Shown here: one piece after another, positions 38,801 through 48,300 of the stretch
Layout of the letters: every line of letters starts with the position of its first letter
Position numbering within the stretch: the stretch's first letter is position 1
Source: a virus
IMG/VR virus record: IMGVR_UViG_3300035228_000644
Location: 1-62,018 of that record
Length of the DNA stretch: 62,018 nt
Strand: one strand, 5' to 3'
Position numbers and translations under genes: made by a program
The notes under the pieces: generated by a model
The model's input: the letters and a program-made list of their open reading frames with translations, nothing else
The model's database searches: none
Told to the model about the DNA's origin: nothing

Positions 38801-41800
38801 AACGGTGTTATTAAACTCGGTTACACCAGTAACTGTTAACTGGGCACCAAGTGTGACATTGTTATCAACATTGAGAGTTGAGTTTAACTCAGTATGACCA
38901 TCAGCAGTTAATGTACCTTCAATATTTGTATTACCTGAAGCAGCAGTAACAAAGAATTTATCAGTAGTTCCCGATCTAACAGCAAAGTCACCGTCCTGAT
39001 CAAGCGTGCCGTTTAAATTTACATTATCATTAACAGTTAGTGTGCCTTCAATTGTTGTATCGCCAGTTGCACCAATAACGGTAAACTTCTCAGTGTCACC
39101 ATTGTTTAGTTTACCAACAGAGAATCTTTCATTAGATCCAGTAGCACCAACATACAGGGATTTCATAATACCTGCACCACCATGTGCTTTTAAGGTGGAA
39201 GTATTATGGGATGCGTAGGAAGGACTTGCCTGATAAGTGTCACCGAAACGACCTCTATACCTAACTCTCAACCAGTTAAGTCTAGATTCAGTCTCGTCCG
39301 CACTATCCTTAATCTCAAGAGGACCGTTAACATGTAATGTGCCATCAATTAGAGCAGATCCAGCAACATATGCACCACCATCAACTCTCAGAGATCCGTA
39401 GTCATTAGATTGAATCTCCCATACACCAGTGCCAGAATTCTTAGCAGTGGTAATATCGTTAGTGCTTTCAGAGTGAATGTTACCTGAGATTGCAACATCA
39501 CCGTTAGCATCAATATTATTAGTGAAGGTTGCAACGTCTGTGACACCCAATGTGCCAGCAATAGTTGTGTTACCAGAAGCAGCAATAACGTTAAACTTGT
39601 TACTATTAACGTTAAGGTTTCCTGTGATATCAGTTACACCTGCAATAGATGCATTACCAGTTGTAGATTGGAATTCAACCTTAGTTGTACCACTACCATT
39701 ATTCAGTTGCAAAGTCTTAGAAGCACCTTGGATGACCATGTTGTCATCGAAGCGAGAGGTACTAGTAACACGCAATGTACTATCTACATCTAACAGACCA
39801 CCAATATTAACTGCGCCTGTGATACCTACACCACCAGCAACAACCAAATCACCAGTTGTATTGGAGGAAGATGCAGTACCAGTTGTAAGTTTTAAATTAC
39901 CTGCAATGATACCCGAATCAGTACCAGTAAAGACTTCGGCAGTATTTGTAGCAGCATGAAGGAAACGATATCCGCCAGCATGAGCAGCTAAATCTGCATA
40001 ATTAGTATCCCAACCAAAGAAACCTAAGCGTGCTTGAGAATCATAATAGTTGAATTCAATACCACGATCTAAATTGTCGTCAGTTGTAGGTACGGTATCA
40101 CCACCAAGTAAAATGGTGACATCATCCACACTCAGTTGTGTAGAGTTGACTGTAGTTGTAGTACCATCAATCTGAAGATTGCCATGAATACGAACAAGAC
40201 CAGTTATTGCACGATCATCACCTGGATCTAAATGCATAGTTGCATCTGTAGTTCCAAGGTAGTTTGTCTGGAATCTATAGTCCTCTACATGAACTTTACC
40301 TGTTGCTTCCGACGCACTAATCTGTACGGTATCTTCGGCAGTAATAATAATGTTGCTGGTTCCATCTCCAGCATTAGTTGTCAAAATATTAAAGTTTCTA
40401 TTTGTAGCAGTATTCTGACTTAACTGGAAGGTAAGGTTACCATCCCCAGTCTTATCCAATGTCTGATTAAGAGCGCCGTCGAGAGTAATATCAGCGTCAG
40501 AGAAATACGACCGTACATTAACATCAAGTTCGCCAGCTCCGCCGTCCCCCGTATTATTAGCGCCAACGAGTAGATTACCGCTCGTATCATTAACTTTAAG
40601 ATAGTTAAGATAATTGAATCCTCTGTATCCAGTGGTTGCAGTAAGTTCTTGATCAAGTTCAAAATCTTCTTTTGTAGTTCCATCAGCAAAAGAAATTCTA
40701 TTATTTTGTAATTGTGTATTATCAACACCAACAGCAGCAATAGTTACATGTCCGTTGGCATCAACATCAAAATCTTCTTGTGCGAAAGAAGCAAGTCCTT
40801 TCTGCTCTACTGTTGCAGCACCGAGATATCTCCAAGCACCAGCATCTGTAGCATCAGTATGAGTTGGAGCACCTTGTCCTGCAGCAATACTAGCGATTGC
40901 TTGATATACTCCAGTACTTTCTTCAATAATATCATATCTTGCATACGTTGTACCTGCTGCATATGCCGCATACTTACTACCTTCAGTAGCAGTAGCAATA
41001 GGTACGTTTGTTGCACTTGTTAGTCTGCCATATCCATCAACTGTAAATTTCGTTGCGTTTACAGTCTCGGTGCCAAATGGTTCGTTGTTAGATCCAAGAG
41101 CATCAACTGATGTGAGAGATTCTGTATTGTAATTACCAAGAACTACAGGAGTAATAATAAGATCGATAGTGGGATTTCCACTAATACCACCACCATCATT
41201 GACGGCAATTCTAGTTGATGTACCAGTAATGGTACGAGTTACCATTGTGTTAGTAGCAGTTCTACTAATTAATCCACTTGTTGTAAGATTCGCAATTGCC
41301 TGTAAGTCATTATCAAATGGTTGAGCACCAGTTCCTTCAATACTCGTGTTTAATCCATACTCAGCAAGAGTTGTTGGATTAGAAGCATTGGTAACTCTAC
41401 CTTTAGCATCTACAGTAACCTTAGTATAAGTTGCACTAGAGGTTGCTGTATTATCATGGTGGGGAAGAGTTGAAATTAAATCTAATGTAGATGTAATTTG
41501 AATATTTTGTGATCCGTCAAAAATTTGAGATCCAACAATATCTCCAGTCAACTGGATTTGTCTAGAAGAAGCAAGTCTAGAAGAGGTGGCAGAGTTACCA
41601 ATAAGGGTTGCTGTAATCGTACCTGCTGAGAAATTACCATCAGCATCTCTTTGAACAAGAGTATTTGCTGTATTTGATACCGACTCAATCGGTCGTTCAT
41701 ATCTTAAGGTGTTCCAAGCTGTTACACCGTCACCAATTTTAATACGACCAGTATCTAGTTCGACGCCAAATTCGCCTTGAGCAAGGATTGGATTAGCGTT

Positions 41801-41848
41801 TGCCCACTCTTGAGCTCCACCACGTCTTAATTGAATTCTATTTGCCAT
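35822..41848 (-). CDS. long tail fibre protein (Mtd-like N-terminus, tandem repeats)
   Basis: 2008 aa. The N-terminus (RIQLRRGGAQEW, AQGEFGVELDTGRIKIGDG) is the Mtd/fibre-attachment type. Then come many Asn/Asp/Thr/Gly-rich repeats of about 40 residues (LTVNDNVNLNGTL, NFAVRSGSTDKMTV forms), an internally duplicated block (residues about 556-655 and 1235-1325: TTTTVNST, GGDTxPxxxD, RGxEFxYYD, GFFGxD), and six EGxNLYxTxAR repeats near 1550-1770. The C-terminus has the GGxGY and TSGA modules (1790-2008). This is a trimeric-fibre-like adhesin; the distal end likely contacts host envelope. T4 orthology is not assignable. It has a late promoter and follows a terminator. Confidence 0.88.
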   Translation of the reverse strand: MANRIQLRRGGAQEWANANPILAQGEFGVELDTGRIKIGDGVTAWNTLRYERPIESVSNTANTLVQRDADGNFSAGTITATLIGNSATSSRLASSRQIQLTGDIVGSQIFDGSQNIQITSTLDLISTLPHHDNTATSSATYTKVTVDAKGRVTNASNPTTLAEYGLNTSIEGTGAQPFDNDLQAIANLTTSGLISRTATNTMVTRTITGTSTRIAVNDGGGISGNPTIDLIITPVVLGNYNTESLTSVDALGSNNEPFGTETVNATKFTVDGYGRLTSATNVPIATATEGSKYAAYAAGTTYARYDIIEESTGVYQAIASIAAGQGAPTHTDATDAGAWRYLGAATVEQKGLASFAQEDFDVDANGHVTIAAVGVDNTQLQNNRISFADGTTKEDFELDQELTATTGYRGFNYLNYLKVNDTSGNLLVGANNTGDGGAGELDVNVRSYFSDADITLDGALNQTLDKTGDGNLTFQLSQNTATNRNFNILTTNAGDGTSNIIITAEDTVQISASEATGKVHVEDYRFQTNYLGTTDATMHLDPGDDRAITGLVRIHGNLQIDGTTTTVNSTQLSVDDVTILLGGDTVPTTDDNLDRGIEFNYYDSQARLGFFGWDTNYADLAAHAGGYRFLHAATNTAEVFTGTDSGIIAGNLKLTTGTASSSNTTGDLVVAGGVGITGAVNIGGLLDVDSTLRVTSTSRFDDNMVIQGASKTLQLNNGSGTTKVEFQSTTGNASIAGVTDITGNLNVNSNKFNVIAASGNTTIAGTLGVTDVATFTNNIDANGDVAISGNIHSESTNDITTAKNSGTGVWEIQSNDYGSLRVDGGAYVAGSALIDGTLHVNGPLEIKDSADETESRLNWLRVRYRGRFGDTYQASPSYASHNTSTLKAHGGAGIMKSLYVGATGSNERFSVGKLNNGDTEKFTVIGATGDTTIEGTLTVNDNVNLNGTLDQDGDFAVRSGTTDKFFVTAASGNTNIEGTLTADGHTELNSTLNVDNNVTLGAQLTVTGVTEFNNTVDVDANFAVRSGSTDKMTVASSSGNIATDGTLVVQGQTTINDSLIVDASNELFSVRNGSAVAKFEVDTDNGNTNIIGTVTIGDATQINDTLGTSGVVTFTRNTQQTLTGSYAADGAFQLTGGAAIGKNLAVSGDARVYGGTELTGALDLNNSADISGALVTHDDVTITADNKTFAIQNASAANKLTVDTDNGNTDIRGTLDIGGDVTAESNLTVTGNLTINGTTTTVNSTVTTLDDPIITVGGDTAPSSNDGKDRGVEFRYYDGSAKIGFFGYDRSANQFAFITSATNSSEVLSGTDGQLRAGNLNLTGSGTALDVDANANIDGTLTVDGQIISQVSSGAALVIPNTTKINNLNADLLDSMTTASTATATTVVARDSNGDFAANQITAASAVGAGAGFLGNATTADALKTARVITVDGVVDGNVSFDGSAAVTITTTYNDADITALAAMSGTGYVVRTAANTYAQRTLAVTASSGITLTNADGVSGNTTINVASTANNSSNNLVLRDGSGNFSAGIITAALVGNVTGQTSDISNHDTGDLTEGSNLYFTNERVDDRVNALLVASTGITKVYDDTAGTYTLSVTQADVNTDNVTEGSSNLFTTAARTRTHFTYGVGVELSGAGALSVTQADINTDNVTEGSTNIFYTEARFDASLAGKNTANLAEGTNLYYTNARADARIAAADTDDLSEGSTNLYHTSARADARVNLQTGANLDLSSKSTTNLSEGTNQYYTEARVQTKLDNAFAQLQAMLTNLATTTTLTLNLSGDPTPGAAVTTSVTNGGLGGFVAGTAVATTGGTGTSLTVNTTVVNGIITAAAVNAGGSGFLISESVTVTNPNAGKVLSLNLASLAGGSNYVTGTALATTGGSGSASFTVDIAASAGAITNVTINDGGTGYVVGETITIVQPTGLDGSNPAAGGTVNVATVATNATLQLTDVTTMEVGATVTGATSGTTGVITALAASAITVDTVDGFFKVGEVVSANDVTTLTVQSFA

Positions 41849-41884
41849 TTTTTACGACAACTCTAAGAGATTATGCTTCTGAGT

Positions 41885-41892
41885 TATTTATG
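41885..41892 (-). promoter_or_regulatory. late promoter CATAAATA before the fibre gene
   Basis: CATAAATA on the minus strand 37 bases before the fibre ATG, between the terminator and the gene. Confidence 0.65.
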
Positions 41893-41896
41893 CCAT

Positions 41897-41921
41897 TAAA
41901 AAGGGGGACGTTGCCCCCTTT
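41897..41921 (-). terminator. terminator after the 76-aa coiled-coil gene
   Basis: Minus strand AAAGGGGG-CAACGT-CCCCCTTT, an 8-bp stem (41914-41921 with 41900-41902/41903-41907), followed by TT. It separates the baseplate operon from the fibre gene. Confidence 0.85.
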
Positions 41922-41923
41922 GA

Positions 41924-42154
41924 TTAATCTGTTGTTCCTACTGCAAGATCCTCATCTTCTTCATCTTCTGGCGGTGCAGACTCAGTTTCTGGATTATAGT
42001 ATTCCAATGCTTCAATTGCACCTTGAAGTTTCAGTGCTGTGGATTCATTAGCACGCATTTGTTCTCCAAGTTTTTTATTCTCTTCAATCAATGCAGCGAA
42101 ACGCTCTTTAAATTGTTGAAGCATTTCGTCTTGAGAGACTTTTTCAATCGTCAT
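41924..42154 (-). CDS. 76-aa acidic coiled-coil protein
   Basis: MTIEKVSQDEMLQQFKERFAALIEENKKLGEQM is a heptad-type helix, continued to EALEYYN, then an acidic tail rich in Pro, Glu and Asp. The ATG overlaps the 82-aa gene's stop by ATGA. Located between the DUF4815 protein and the fibre gene, it may be a fibre or baseplate assembly helper, as small coiled-coil proteins often are in T4 tails. No family recognised. Confidence 0.75.
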   Translation of the reverse strand: MTIEKVSQDEMLQQFKERFAALIEENKKLGEQMRANESTALKLQGAIEALEYYNPETESAPPEDEEDEDLAVGTTD

Positions 42155-42399
42155 AATGTTTTACTTTGATTTTGGACTAACGTTAGTAAGAGGGATTTGA
42201 TATCACTCATATCAGATTTTAGATCAGAAACCTCTTTTTGTAAAGCTTTCTTCTCCATTTCTTCTTGTTGCCTCTTATTGTAAGATGCCATATATTTATC
42301 ATATTCATCCTGACTACCTTTTAGGATAGCAGTGGAAGAAGGATCTCTATAGACACCCTCCTTCCCTTCAACTGGAATTAACTCTTCAAAATCGTTCAT
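42151..42399 (-). CDS. 82-aa coiled-coil protein
   Basis: MNDFEELIPVEGKEGVYRDP, then KYMASYNKRQQEEMEKKALQKEVSDLKSDMSDIKSLL, a continuous charged heptad coiled coil. Its ATG adjoins the stop of the 2619-aa gene, and the 76-aa gene follows by ATGA, so the two may form a pair. An oligomer-forming adaptor or chaperone for the tail is the likeliest type, from sequence only. Confidence 0.75.
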   Translation of the reverse strand: MNDFEELIPVEGKEGVYRDPSSTAILKGSQDEYDKYMASYNKRQQEEMEKKALQKEVSDLKSDMSDIKSLLLTLVQNQSKTL

Positions 42400-45300
42400 T
42401 AGGTTGCAAGTGCGATAGCACGAAGGTCTGCGATTAGTGGGATTCTTGCTTGACTGGTAGATTTCATAACAATCTTAAGTTGGAATGCGTTGAAATTCAA
42501 ACCACTTACTTCATAATAATAATCTTTCCAAAGAATTTCTTCTGAAGCAGAAGCGTCATATTGTAGTGGTAACGGCATCATAGTCCAACCAAGAGAATTT
42601 ATATCATCATTTGTACCAGTGCTAAATGCTCTGTAGTAAATTCTAACCTCTGCTTCTGGTGGTCGTGACATTTGGAAGTCGACTCTCAGAGATCTAGATT
42701 CTCTAATCAATCTAGCAAGTCTTGTAATATATACACAATCATTCTGATCACCGAAAGGTAATGTAGAAACATCTTGTGTACGATCAATCTGACCTTGCTG
42801 ACCATAAGGTGATGGACCACCAGGCCAATTATTGATTCTATTACTTGTAGTAATTAATGAGCATCTATCAAGATCAACAACTGGAGAAAGAGTTGACTTT
42901 GTAGTAGAAAGATCAATAGCCATTGTTAATGATTTCTGACCATCTAGTTTTGCCAATTCATTTACTTCGGAACAAACCAGTTTGGGATTTGGGAAGAAAT
43001 TCAGATCATTAATAGTAATAGTTTGATAAGAACCATCATTAACAAAAGAGTTTTGGTCACGAGGTGTAGATCCACCTTCACCACCACCATCACCAACAGA
43101 AGTTCCTGTTGTAGTATTAATCCTAGAAGTGATAGTAGTTTCAGGCATATTCATGACAGAGATCGTTGGCGTCAATGTTTCAAACTGAGTATTTTGTGTT
43201 GCAAATACTCTATTGCCACCTGCACGAATGCCACTATTAGCAACACCTGCCATTTGAAGCATATAAGTATCCATCCAAGGACATTCAAGACTTGTATGAG
43301 TCTTATTAATATCGATTAGGGGAATACCGTCAAGGTTATAACATTCAACAATAGCACCAGATGCATGTGTTACATCTACTGTACCATTAGAACCTCTTCC
43401 AGAAGTAGCAACAGTAATTGTCTTACCGTCAGAAGAAATGGCAGAGTATTTAATAATTTCATTATCAATCTTGACATAACCAGGATTGGCATCACTAACT
43501 GCTGCACCGTTGACGACTTGGTGGAAGGTTGATGAATCAGTTGCTGACAAACTAGTAGCAGCTGCTGCCAGAGCACTAGTGAGAGATGATGGAGAAATTT
43601 CAGAAACTACACCTTCAATCTTAACATTATTTTGTCTGCTATGCATACCATGATTTCTGTGGTAGACGAGAATTTCTTGCTCATCATTTGCATAATTCGG
43701 TGCTGAAGAAAGATATGCACCAAAGGAATCACCGCTTTCTAAACAGGATGTAACTGTTCCAGTCCATCCTCCAGTTTCACTTATACTTTCAGTATCTGTA
43801 AATGCACCAGTAATATAGTGAAGTACTAATGCATTAGATCCATTCCATGTCTTAACAATACCAACAGAACCAGAAGTCGCACCCGTAACAATATCACCCA
43901 CTTCTAATGTTCCAGTGGCACTACCTACAACCATAGTTGCAAGTGCCTCAGAAGATCTAATTAAGAAGGTGGTAGTTGTTCCTTGTAACCAATTACCAGA
44001 AACATCATTTACAGTAATCTTATCAATTACAGAACCTGAAGTAGTAGAACTTACGACAGTTGCTTGTGCATTTGATGTTTGTTGAAGTAAACGAGCACCT
44101 TGACTAAAGGTGTATTGATTGTTAGCTAAACCAGCACTAAGAACAAGTTTTGGTTTAATAGTTTGAATTGGATTATCAATTAATCTATGAATTCCATTAT
44201 TACCTCTACCTTGAGGAGTATTATTCAGAACAACCGTACCAGTAGTTGATGTAAAGTCTGCACGATAAATTGTGAACTTCAAATCTTCATACTGGTCAGC
44301 AGTCCATGTAGATGCGTTCTGAGACTTAAACAGAACACCAGCATATGGTTGCTCAGAGATTGTTCTAGTTCCAGTTACATCAACGTCTCCCATTCTAGAG
44401 ATCCAAACTTGATATTCGTTTGAGTCAGATAAGAGAACAAAGCAATATTCAACAGACGCCTTAATATAAACAGGTGCTCTAAATGTGAACCTAGTAGGAA
44501 CTGCAGCACTTGTAGAAATGTCAATTGTATCTGGAGTAATTGTAACATCAGAGAAAGGTAGAATAGTCTTTGTTGGATAACCATTCTCCATAGTACGAAT
44601 CTGCATAGAGATTGGAATATTTGTATCCTTAGTATTAAAGAATACATCTACACCACTCAGGAACATACCACCTTCTTCTTCAACGATAAACGATTGTGCA
44701 AGAGGGTCATACCAACCAATCTGCCTTTCCTCCACCCTAGTTGTTTGGACAACTCTATCTTCAGAAACAGTATCTCTAACTAGTTCAGCATTACGAACCG
44801 CCAAAACATTTTCCTGAACCGTTTGAAGTGTACCAGTTGCAGCATAAGTTGTATCTGCAGATGAATCGACCGTACCAGGTGCCTTACTATTTTCTTCAGA
44901 TGTCGTGAATCTAAAGGTTCTTGTGCCAGTTGCCCAACGTGGATTTGCATCATTCTTGGGAGAAGGAATGAACAAACAACCCTGGAGATTGCCAACATTA
45001 TCTGTCAATAAACGACGATCTTGGACGACTGCAACTGCACCAGAAGTTTGTCCAGTTAAAAGTTCTCCAACCTGAATATTACCAAAGTAATCTGGAGATA
45101 CTGTCTCCGAAATTGCAGTGATATCATGATTCAGATATGCAGTTTGAGAGGAATATGATGTGGGAAGAACTTCTGTACCTTTACCATAAGGGTTAGTCTT
45201 AAGACCATCATCAGGAGCAACAACTTTTAATTGAGCACCAGAATTAGAACCAATAACAGTCTCACCCACAACGAAAGGAGTTTCGTTAGTTCTAGCATCA

Positions 45301-48300
45301 GTTGTAGAGTTTTTGATAATTTCAATAACTTTAGGGGTAATATAAGTACTGACATTGACTCCATCAAAGAATGCATACATTCTTGTGCGTGGTTTCATAC
45401 GATCAACATTGAAACCAATATTACGTGAACGAATCCAAGGAATAGCACTTCTAGAAAGAACAGTATCACCTAAAGATCTACGCTCAATCTTAGGAACAAC
45501 TCTTGTACGGACACCTTGGCGTGCCTGATTGTTAACAACACGGAAGGTTTCGCGATTATGTAGATAGAAAAGTCCCTGTCTACGCTGACCGTGACCAGCA
45601 CGACCTAACTGACGACCAACACCATATGTACCAGATGCTGATGTTGTTTGAGTTGATGACAATAGGGTTTCACCAGTCCAGTTTGTCTGCCAAGATCCCC
45701 ACTGAATAGGAGCAAAACCATCTTGATCAACTTGCATATCTTCAGATACTGATGAGAAATCTCCTTCAATATTTTCTACCCTAGCTGGCATACGATCAGT
45801 ATCGATCCAATCATCGGATGCAGGTGTTAGATCAATACGACCAATAAATGTAAATACGTTGAATGGGTTTACATTTTCAGTCCTAGAAGCATATGGTTGT
45901 GTGACGATTGCTACATCATCATAAGGAAGCATCAGGACATTTCCTTCAGTCTTAACGATGTTTGTAGATTCTGCTGCATTATATTGAAGAGCAACATTAG
46001 TGGTGTAATGTTGAGCGCGTAACTGACCCTCTTTAAAGTCAAGGGAGCATTTATAATCAGGACTAAAGACAGCACCAGTAGTATGATCAGTAAAGTCATC
46101 TACTACATAACCATTCTTAAGTCTATCAAAACCATTTTCATCGTATGTTTTTGTATTTTCTGCTTGCGATTCAAGTAAAGACAACGATGTGTAATATTCA
46201 ACATGAGTAAGTCTGGTTTCCAGATCACCAATGTCCTTCATTGTATATCGTTTAATCACTTCAGTAGAGATAAGAACATCCCTTTCTGGATCAAACACAA
46301 ATGGTTTGTATTCAATTGATGCTAAGAGCATCGCATTTTCAACTTTTGGAGGTGGAATCAAGAAATATCCTGAAACACCTTTAGTTACAATTAGTTTGCC
46401 GTCATGAGAGAGATATAATTTATCAATTCTAGGAAGATACCATGAATAGTCACATCTGAATGATGAATCAACTTCCATAATATCAAAGATGGTGGCACCA
46501 CCACTACCACCAGCAGTACTGAATACCCTAGAAACAAAGTCAAAAGTTGTACAATTTACAAAGAATGGAGCACTAACAGTTCCGCTACCATTTCTCAGTT
46601 CTTGAACAGCAGGACGGAGATCAATTTGATCTCTAATATACTTAATAGAACCATCCAACTTGTAGTTTGGAATTTCTTTATATGAAATGCCACTATATGA
46701 TTCGGCAGAGAAATAATCACCAGATGCTTCATGACTTAGATAGTCAAAAATAACAAGTAGTCTTCTCGTGGGTGCAACTGTAGAGGGAAGACGAACAAGT
46801 TTAGAAACATCGTAGAAGTTAGTTCTTTGACCAGATTCAAGAGTGAACTGATCTGTGATAACTTTACTTCCAACAAATGTAGAATTTTCGCTATCATCGA
46901 TGATACCCGTAACTGCAGTACCAGCACTATTAAATCCATTAACAGTCTCACCAGTAATGAAAGGAATTTCATTCAATCCAACATAGTATAGTTTTAAATC
47001 TGAATTGGAGAAAGAGATAACTCGTCCTCTAGCACCAGATGTTTTACCAATAATAAGAGTGCTTGCAGCAAAGAATACAGATTCTGTTAGGACAACGTAT
47101 GGAGATGATGCGTCATTCTCATCAAATGATTCATAAATTGCATGAACTTTATAAACATCATTTATACCAAAAGAAACATCTTGATCTTGGACTCTAGTTC
47201 CATACAAAGAACTATAGATCAATCCTGTAGGTTGTTGAACTAAGTCCTCCTCCGATTTGAAGACTTTAAGTGCCTTCATCTTAGATGCTGTTTTAATCTT
47301 CTTAGATACTGTGTTCTTAGAAACAAGTGCCGTCAGAGTAATAGTTGCAACACTACCAAGACCATCAATAGATATAGATTGATTACCAGAACCAAAAGTT
47401 ACCGTTAAAGCACCGATGTCAACTTCAGCATCAAGGTCGACGTTCTGACCATTTGAATACACAACAGAACCACCATTAGCAATAATGGTAAGAATATAGT
47501 TGTCGCCAGATAACGCTCCAAAAGATTCCGATTCTGGTAAAGTGAGGGTGATAGCACCAGTTGTTACAGTTTTTGATGCAAAGTTTCTATAAACAAAGAA
47601 TGATTCATCATCCAAAGACTTCATTGTGTCTTCTGGAAGGTCAAAAGAAAGTTCTCCGTTTTGATAATCTTTTTGGAAAATGAATGGACGTAATCTAACC
47701 AATTCTCCATACTGACCATCATTAACAGTACCAACTTTTAAAGTACTATCAATTCTTGCAACTTGATTTGCAAAATCAAAAATCTCACTACTTGAAGGAA
47801 CAGTAGATTTTTTATTAATTGCTGTAGTTGCAATAGCAGCAGGATCAACTCTTAAAATACGATGAGTGTTTGTTCCTTCAAGGTCAGAAAGTGTCGGAGT
47901 AACAACATCACCAGGTCTCAAATCTTTTTCAAATCTTGTACGGAAACCAGTAATATCGTTAGTGCCAGCAGTAGCAACATCAAAAGTTGCACTATTACCA
48001 TGAATTGTAGCAACATCAAAGGTAAGAGCAGCACCTCCCCCACTACCTAGTTGAGCATCAGCAACTGTAATTGTTTCATTAACTATGAATCCAGTACCAT
48101 CATTAGTAATAGTAACAGTTGCAGCACCTGAACCATCAACTACAATGGAGAAAGTGGCAGCACTACCAGAAGCACCAGTACTATAATCTGATGCACCAAT
48201 TGTATATGTACCCGCAGTCCTACTACCATCAGCAGCACTGATAGTATCAATCGTGTTAATACCTGATGCGTTTGCATTAGCAATTGTGATCGTCTCATCA

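Noticed and set aside
39477-39959. 160-aa plus-strand open frame in the fibre gene
   Set aside because: Antisense to repeat-rich fibre sequence; the Val/Pro/Ser-rich translation reflects complement of Asn/Gly/Thr codons.
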